From contig CP065006.1 of assembly GCA_016699695.1 (NCBI GenBank), forward strand, positions 2,046,001 through 2,110,000: a stretch of DNA of 64,000 bases, read 5' to 3'. The DNA is from Bacteroidota bacterium. GTDB taxonomy: Bacteria > Bacteroidota > Bacteroidia > Bacteroidales > UBA10428. Under the pieces are notes generated by a model, which was not told the DNA's origin, made no database searches, and saw only the letters and a program-made list of their open reading frames with translations. Position 1 is the first letter of the stretch. Each line of letters starts with the position of its first letter. Shown here one piece after another: positions 52,201-61,200 of the stretch. The position numbers and the translations under genes were made by a program.

Positions 52201-55200
52201 TGCCACAGTTCTTATGTTGCTCCAGGTACCATCCGAAAAGTTGTTGGTGGCATCTAAAACAGAACCTACCTGGAGGTTCATTCCGGCATCCTGCAGGTAT
52301 TCGATAAGGTAATAGCGTGCAGCTATGGTACCACCGGGCAGTACATTAATTTGTGTTTCTGCACCTGCTACACCTGCCACTTCGCGTGAAAGTGTGGCAA
52401 TATCCGAACTTGAACTGCCTACCAGGTTAATGCGTCCACCAGCGTTCACATTCATCACACTCTGTGAGCCTTGGTTGTTAAAAAGCATATTAGCATTCTC
52501 GTTCACGGTAAGTATTCCGTTGATGGTAAAAGTTTTTCCTGCGCCAAGGTTGCTTCCGAGTATTAGGGTGTTGGAGTTTAAACTTAAAGTGGCATTGTTG
52601 CCTAAAATAAGCGATCTTCTGAAACGGGTCGATGGCGATTGTAACAAATACGATACGCCGGCTGTGGGTGCCATTACTACGTCGTAAAAATTCGATCCAC
52701 CGCTGGTGATATCCACAGGTCCTGCAGCTCCATCAAAGGTAACAGTAGAAGTATTGGCTGTAAAGCCGCCCTGGTTGGTCCAGTTACCTTTTATAAAGAT
52801 ATTATAATAGGCAGTATATGGATTGTCTGAAGTGTTAAGGGTGGTACCTGTCTGAATGAGCAGGTTACCGTTGATGGTCCAGTTCGAAAACATATACTTC
52901 GTACCGGTTCCCTGGCAAGTGATATCATTGATCTGGAAAGCCGGTGTATTGATATTCTGGCCACCACCATTGAGAATCAGATTCGCATTGCTGCTAAGCA
53001 GAGTGCCGCCAGCTGTATTTATAAGAGAGCCTTGAAGATAGTGTGTCAGCGAACCCATATCTACCGTTCCTGCATTAATGGTAAAGCTGCCATTGATATC
53101 GGCACCATATGTTGTGAATGTTTTTATAGTGGCGTTGCTGAAAGCTATATTGTTGAAATAGTTCAGTGCATTTGCAGGGCCCGGATTAATCGATTGGTCG
53201 GTGGTTCCACTAAAGGTAAGGGTACCTCCTGTGTGGGTAAAAATGCCATTGTTATTCCAGTTAGTTCCGTTGAATGCAATATTTCGTGCCGAAGCACCGG
53301 TAATGCCGGCTGAGTTGGTAAAGTTGCCGTCGACGTTTACAGCATCGTTACCATCGCCAATGGTTTTTACTCCCGACCCTGAGAGCGTAAGGGCGGGTAA
53401 CAGTAGAATGTTCTCCTGGTCATCGCGCAAATACTGGTTGCCAAAACCATCGAGATTCACTACTATGGATGAAGATGATGGCGTATAGAAAGTAAGGTAA
53501 ATATTCGGACCAGCTACATTGATGTTCCTTCCGTTATCGAAGTAAACCGAAGTGTTCATGGTAAAGTCGCCGTTAACATCCAGGTTAGCCAGGCCATCGG
53601 AAGTTACATTTTTAACATTGTTGAAGGTAAGGTTACCATAGACGATAGAATTGCCTGTAAAAAGAGTCTGGTCAACACCAGCAGGACTGCTCAGGTAATA
53701 AGAGCTGTTTGCGGCAATATTATAGGTTCCAAAACCTTGCGGTATGGCAGGGGCCGTAGCAGAAGGGGTTGCATTAAAGACCCGTCCGCCACTTTCGATA
53801 ATAAACGACCTGCTTGCCTGCCCTTGCATGGTACGGAAAATTGTATTGTTCCAGTATTGGTACATGACAAAATCAATGTCGGTTTTAACCGTTACATTGC
53901 CCCCAATCAGCAGGTTGCCCATCAGCCATTTATCGCCACTACCACCCAATATCAGATGATTTAAGCTATCGAGGTCAGCATCAATGGCCCAGTCACCACC
54001 CACATGTTCGAGGGTCGCATTGCCGGTTCCCCAGATAATGTCGCAGGCCGGGCGAATGCCCAGGTTACCGGTAAGGGTAATATAGGCCTGATTGGTGGCT
54101 ACATCGAAGACAGTGAAATCCACATCGTCTATATCCAGCGAACCTGAAATAACCAGGTTGCCAAGTGCTCTTTTGGTGGTGGGTACTGCTGTAATTCCCC
54201 TTAAAAGCAAATTGCCATAAGTGGTGGCATATACATCCTGATTGATATTGGCCTGGTAGTAAACCCAGCTGGTAGGAGCCATGCTGATGGTTTCGAAAGA
54301 TACCGGAAAGTTGCTGGCACCTCGTAACTCAAGAACTCCGAAATTGGTAAGCACATTGGAAGTACCTGTGCCGGTAATTAGATAGGTGTTAAGGTTTACA
54401 GTACCTGAACCTCCATTAATAGTAAAGCTTTCGGCTACATTCGAATTGTTGAAGAAGGTCTTGCCGCCCGCATTAAAGAAACTAATGTGGTTAAAGCTCG
54501 TGGCATTGCTTCCCTGGTCGATATTCTGCCCGGCAGTACCATCGAAAATTACCGTTCCTAATCCGGTCTGAGTAAAAGCGCCATTGTTTACCCAGTTTCG
54601 GCCTACATAAACATTATTGAGCTGGGCATTGAAGCTTGTACCTCCACCGATGGTAAGGTTGTTGTCGATGTCGATATTCGAATTAATTGTTTTAGTAGCA
54701 CTTCCTGCAGTTAGTAAATTGTAAAACGTACCATTGGTAATGCTCTGGTTGGTTCCATCGAAAGTTACATCGGCAGTGGCATGTTGAAAAATAGCTCCGT
54801 TGGCCTGGTCGATAAACCAATTGCCACCCACGGTAATGTCATTGGCTCCTGAGGCCAGATTGAAGGTACCTTCAGTGACTGTTAAGTTGTTGTCGATGTC
54901 ACTTGGGTTGCTCAGGTTGTAATTGGTTCCGGGGGCATTGATAACCAGGTTGTAAAATGCCTTTCCGGCAGTTATTCCACCACTGTTGATAGTGTTGTTT
55001 CCTCCTGTACCAATAAAATTAACCGTAGAACTGCCATGGTTAAAGGTGCCACTGTTCGCCCAGTTTCCTCCAAGCGATAATTGAGTGGTATTGTCGGTAA
55101 GGCTGTAGGTAGTATTGATCCCAATTTGTAAGTGCTCTGTAATGTTCATATCAAAGCCATTTTCCTGTACCAGGCTTATGGCGTTTCCTCCCTGTGCATC

Positions 55201-58200
55201 AAGCAAAATACGCAAAGCTTCGGCATTGGCCGATGTCACTCTTACTGCATAGGGTCCGGGAACAAAGGTATGGTCGAGGTAAGCAATATCTGTTGGTCCG
55301 GGAACAAGGTTACCCGACCAGTTGTTGGCATCGTGCCAGTTTTCGGTAAGTGCACCGCCATCCCAGAAAAATCCTGCCGGGAAAGTCCATTCGATCAACG
55401 TGCCAGGGTTACCGTTATCCTGGTCGTAGTTTTCGCCGGCAAGAGATCCCGAGGCATCCTGGAAAGTTATTACGCCTAGGCCCGAAGTACGGGATACATT
55501 GTAGGTTGGCCCGGCGGTGAAAACAACATTTTGCAGATTAAAATCTGCAAAATCAAGCCCCGTCAGGGTTAGGTAAGCATTGCCGGCACCCATCAGGAAA
55601 AATCCGTTGCTGAAGTTGTTGGTTGCATCAATGGTACCCCCGGTTAGGGTGATGTTTCCGTTGCGCACATTGTAGTATTGGGCTTCGAAAATACCCGCCG
55701 ATTGGTTGATGGCAAAAGTTCCGGTATTTCGGGTTACTGTCGCAGGTTCGGCAGTTGTACCAACTAAACGGAAGGTGCCACCACTATTCACAACAGACTG
55801 GGTATTGCCATTGAAGTTCAGTGTCGAAGCTGTATCGACAAAGAAGGTGCCTCCATTGATGACGATGTTGCGGTTGTTGCTGTTTACCGTCATGGTGTTG
55901 CGGTTCAATACAAAGTCGCCGGCAGTAAGCACAAAATTTACATTGGTAATGGAAAAATTGCTTTGAACCCTGTATTCTGCTCCGGGAGCATTGACTACAA
56001 TTCCTCTTAAAGCTGCCAGGTTCGGATTGAAGGAATAATTTCCAGCAGATCCATCGAGGGTGATTATACTTGCATCGTTGTTGTGCGAGAAGGTGCCGGC
56101 CTGATTGTCCAGGTCGCCTGCCAGCCATAAATCAAAGGCATTTGTTTGAAAAATTCCGGAAGTGATCACAAGATTATGGTTCACATCGAGGTCGCCAGCC
56201 AGATTGGCTGTATTGGTGTTTTTTCCGATTTCCACATCGTAGAAGCTTTTCCCTGCCAATGGGCCTGTAGTGGTACCGGTAGAAATGGTTCCGTTTCCAC
56301 CCTGGAAGATAACGCTTGCAGTGCGTGGCAGAAATACGGCACCAGCGGCTGTATTATCCCAGTTTCGGTAAACTGTAATGTCGTTGTCGTTGGCATCGAG
56401 GGTAGCTGTGCCTGAAATAATTAAATCCTGGTTGGCGGTAATATTCCCTAAAAGGGTTTTGGTGCCAGAATTCGTAAAATTCACATTGTAAAAGCTCGAT
56501 GCGCTGATGTTTTGGTCCGTTCCATCGAAATAAACAGTGCGGTTGTGCTGAAAAGTGCCTGTATTATCCCAATCGCCCCTAATATAAAGGTCTACGTTGG
56601 CCCAGTTTCCGCCGGAAGCGCTTACTGTGGATCCACTGATAGTAAAGTTTCCATTTACCTCTACATTGATCGATCCGAGGTTTTGCCTGCCAAATGCCTT
56701 ATCGCCTGCACCCGAAAATACCATGTTGTTAAAGATCAAGGGTAGCGGATGCTCGTTATAAATGTATTGTGCATCGGCTCCATCGAAATAAAGATTGCTG
56801 CCTGCAGCAAGAAAGGTTTGGCCTAATTCAACGTAATTTGTGTCACGCCTAAGGCTTCCAGATAAGTAAATATTTTGGTTGCTGATATCCAGCACGCCGG
56901 CATTACCTAAAATGCGGGTATTTAGGTTCACATGCAACTCGCTTAATACAGCGAGGGTTTGCAAGCCTGCTGCATTGGGCTTATTGATAGTAAGATTACC
57001 CAGGTAACTGCTGCTGTTAGAAGTAAGTGTTTGATTTGTGGAGCCTCTAAAGGTAGTTGTTCCGGTGGTTTGTGTGAATAATCCGTTGCCCAGCACTGCG
57101 AAATTACCATACATATTCAGGTTTCGTACCGAAAAATCAATGGTGGCAGCCGGGTTTACGGTGAGGTTTCCATAGATATTCAGGTCGGTAACCACATCCA
57201 AAATGCCCGTATTGCTTACTACTACATTGTTGAAATTAACACCCTGAATGGACTGGCTGGATCCATCGAATGTAATGGTTCCGGTTGCGGATGCTGCTGT
57301 ATAGTATGCAGTGTTGTTAAGCAGCCAGTTACCGGCCAGGGTATGGTTAAAGCCTGCATCGAAAAATACCGGAGTGCCGCCTGTTACTGTGATATTGCCA
57401 TTAATGTCAAGCGGCCCGCGGGCTGTTTTATTACCACCATTAAAGGTGATATTTCCATAAGTAAAGCCATCGGCCAGGGTTTGTGCTCCGTTTAGTGAAT
57501 AGTAAACGGTACTGTTCACATCCAGACTACGGGTGCCACCAAAATTATCCATCACCCCGGCTCCGAAATCGGCCAGACTAGTGTTTAGTTGACAATATTC
57601 GCCAAGTGTAAAGTTGTTGGGAGTGCCTCCTATGGCATTGTTGTTCAGGTTCACAATGAGCAGGGTAGCAATACTGCCACCGCTGTTTGTAATATTCAGG
57701 TTGCCATCGAGAATGAGGGTACTTCCGGCTTGGAAAGTTTTTGTGCGTGTTGCCGAAGGTCCGTTAAGTGTAATAGTCAGGTTGTTAAATGAATAGTTCC
57801 CGGTTCCTGTTGGCTCAATAATCTGGTCGAGATCATCGGCATCGAGGCTTACGGTAGCCAGGTTCCCTGCGATTGAACTGTTGGTACCGTTTTGTATGTT
57901 GCCGGCAAAAGTATGGCTGTAATTCTGAAGGTCAAGGTTGGTGGCCCCGTTTAGATCGAGGTTGCCATTTACATCCAATGGTCCGTCAGCAGTTTTGATT
58001 GTACCTGTACCATTGGTTTCGAGGTTACCATAAGAAAGGGATCTGATTGTTTGGTTCAGAGCAGCATCATACCGCACCCACGAAGTTGGATTTAAATTAT
58101 AGCTTCCAAAGCCGGTAGGGAAGTTATTGCTTCCTCGTATATAAATGCTTATACCTGCTGCAGCACTTAGGCTGAAACCTGGCTGACCAACAATTGCAGT

Positions 58201-61200
58201 GTTGTTGTTGAATAACAGATAACCACTATTGATGAATACATTGTTGTTGATATTTGCGGTTAATGAAGTAGCAGGCAGTGCTTGCGTTAAGCCAACATTA
58301 CCAGCAATAACGAGGCTGCTTGTACCAAGTGTTAAGCTGTTGGAAGCATTGGCTGTAGAAAGGTTGCCGCCTCTTAAAGTCACTGAACCAGACCAGTTGC
58401 AGGTACCATCGATTCGCAGTCCACCATTAATTATGTGGTCACCATTGCCGTCGGTTGTGGCGGTAGATGAAATGGTAACCAATCCAGTGGCCAGGAGGTT
58501 CCCATTTATAGTTTTTACATTAGCACCCCCGTTGCTTAAAGTAAGGTTCAGAAAGTTTACAGTACCTTCGAAGTCAATGGATTGTGCATTGGTTCCATTA
58601 AATGTAGTGGTGTTGCCTGTATGGTTGTAAGTCGATCCGGTTTCGACTAAAAAATTACCTCCTATACCCACTGTTAAGGTTGTGGGATTAAGGTTGGTGT
58701 TGTTGGTTACAGTAAGGTTTCCGTTAATCTGTACATTTTCCTGAAAGGAGCCAGCTCCGCCACCACCGAAGATGAGGTTATTGAAATTAATGATTAAAGT
58801 CGATGGATTATCGTTAATGGTATTCACAAGACCATCGAAATAAATGGTGCCTGTGCCGGTCATGGCTCCCGTTCCGGTGGCCGACCAGTTTCCAGCCACT
58901 GTGTGGGTTAATCCTCCATCCTGAAATACCGATCCTGTTTCGAAAAACACATTTCCATTGATATCAAGAGGAACAGAAGCGGTAGTATTGCTTCCGGTTT
59001 TAAAGGTGATGTTATTGAGCACAGGGCTGTTTGAACCGGAAATTATACTGTTTCCGAATAGTTCAAGATTCACCACATCTGAAGCAGAAGGCCGTAAATT
59101 GGTATTTCCGTTGTTTACAATGTTGCCATAAACCAACAGGGTATGTGCCGGAGCACCCGACGAACCTGCATTAAGGGTAGCACCAGCACGTACATCAAGC
59201 AATTCCTGCACAATTACACTTCTTTGTGTAGCCGTCGATCCAATTCGTAAGGTACCAGAGCTACCCTGCCCAATTTGTAGTTTTAATACGTTCAGGTTCC
59301 CGTTGTTGTCCACAATCAGGGTATGCCCGTCTTGTACAATCAAGGTGTTTAAGCCGTTTGTCACACTCGATGGATTGGGCCCTGTGCCGTTGGAGTTGCG
59401 TGTCCAGCTGGTAACCAGTCCTGCTTCGGGGTTGCCGTTCGAATAATAAGTATTCGATGGGTTGGTCCAGTTAATCAGGGTGCCCGGGTTTCCATTGTCG
59501 TTGTCGAAATTTTCTCCTGCCCTTGCCCCGCTGGCATCTACAAAGTTAATGGCACCAGTGCCAGAAGTACGGGAAACATTATAGGTAGGCCCTGCATTGA
59601 AAGTTACATTGCTTACATCGGGCAGTCCAGTAAGGTCGATGCCTGTTAGTTGAATGGACTGAGCTCCTGTGCCGGCTGTAAACGCACCATCGCTCAGGTT
59701 GTTGGTACCATCGATACTTCCGGCAGTGATGTTTAAGCCGCTGTTAAGATTTCCGATAAGGTAATAGCGTGCCCTTAATAGTGCTGTGGCGCCTGGCTGA
59801 TTGTAGAACCAGCTGCCTGCACCGTTGTTATTGACTTCGGCCACATTGCCTGCCGATCCGTTTACACTGAAAGTGCCATTGTTGGTGATGATGCGTGTGT
59901 TGGCCATTAATAAGCGTGCGTTGCTATTTAATAGCAATTCGGCCCCTGTTTCTATAAAAACATGTTGATTGACTGTAAGTGTGTTGGAGTTAAGGCTGAG
60001 GGTTCCCCCAACAACTCTTATGGTATCTGCAGTTGTAATGTTGCCAGACATGCTTTTTGTTCCAGTACCCGCTATCGACAAACGCCTGTAATTGGCTGAG
60101 GCCAGCATGCTTTGACTTCCATTTCTGTTGTAATGGATACGGTGAGAATAGGCATCGGTAGTAAATGCCGTAAGGCTATTGGTGGCGCCTCCTAAATAAA
60201 TCTGGTGCAGCACTAATGCACTTCCCGAACTAATGGCCATGGTGCCAGTTCCGGTGAGGTTGCCGGACATATTTATTGTTTTTGCCGTGGTACCTGGTAT
60301 GGTAAAGGTTCCATTAATAGTCGAATTTCCGCTTACATCGAGTGTGGTGGCAACTATTCCCATGCTGAAGTTTACAGGGGAAACCACATTCAGGTCGCCA
60401 GCGATAGTTGTGTTAGCCAATAGTGTTTTAGTGTTGGCTCCGCTCAGGGTGAGGTTAAAGTAATCAGTGGCAATCACATTCTGGTTTCCGGCTCCATTAT
60501 AATTTATGGTATTGGCAATAGCAATGGCAGTAAGATTTGCAATTGTTGGAGTTGCCGAAAGGTTTAGGGTGGCTCCAATACCTTGTATCAGAGTACCAGT
60601 TCCGGCCAGCGTTGCCAGGTTAGCTATGGTATTGTTTGTAAATGTTCCGGGGTTAGTTACTGTGGAGGTACCTGTTACTGTCAGCGTAGCGATATTGTTG
60701 CTCAGGCTGCCGTTTACTGCCATTTGTGCTAAACTAATGCTGGCAATGGTGCCATTAATTTCTCTTGTGGCGCCCGAGAAAGAATAAGTTCCGGTTCCGG
60801 CAGTGAATGTTGCTCCGGTGTTAACAGTGAGGTTTCCGGCTATTGAGGGAGAGGCATTGCCGGTGTTCGACCAACTTCCGGTTCCCTGCACCAAAATATC
60901 GCTAAAAGTGAGCGATGGTGCCGCGGTGAATGATGCAATCCCTGCTATATCGAAAAGACCATTAAATATTTTTGCCCCTGCAGCATTGTTTATGGTGATG
61001 GTTCTGCCTGCCGGCACTGTAGTAGTGCCGCTTACTGTGAGCGCCACATTGCCGATAATAGCATTTGCAGTGGGTAAGGTAAGGGTTCCTGATATGTTTA
61101 CTACGCCGCTGGCGGGTCCCGCAATGGTACCGCCCGAAAGGTTTACATTCGCAAAGGAAGTGGTTCCGGGCAAAGTTGCATCGGCATAGGTGCCTGCCAA

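Noticed and set aside
53032..53313. Plus-strand small frames inside the 16.5-kb giant gene
   Set aside because: Dozens of such frames occur opposite the repetitive minus-strand coding sequence and none shows protein-like conservation.
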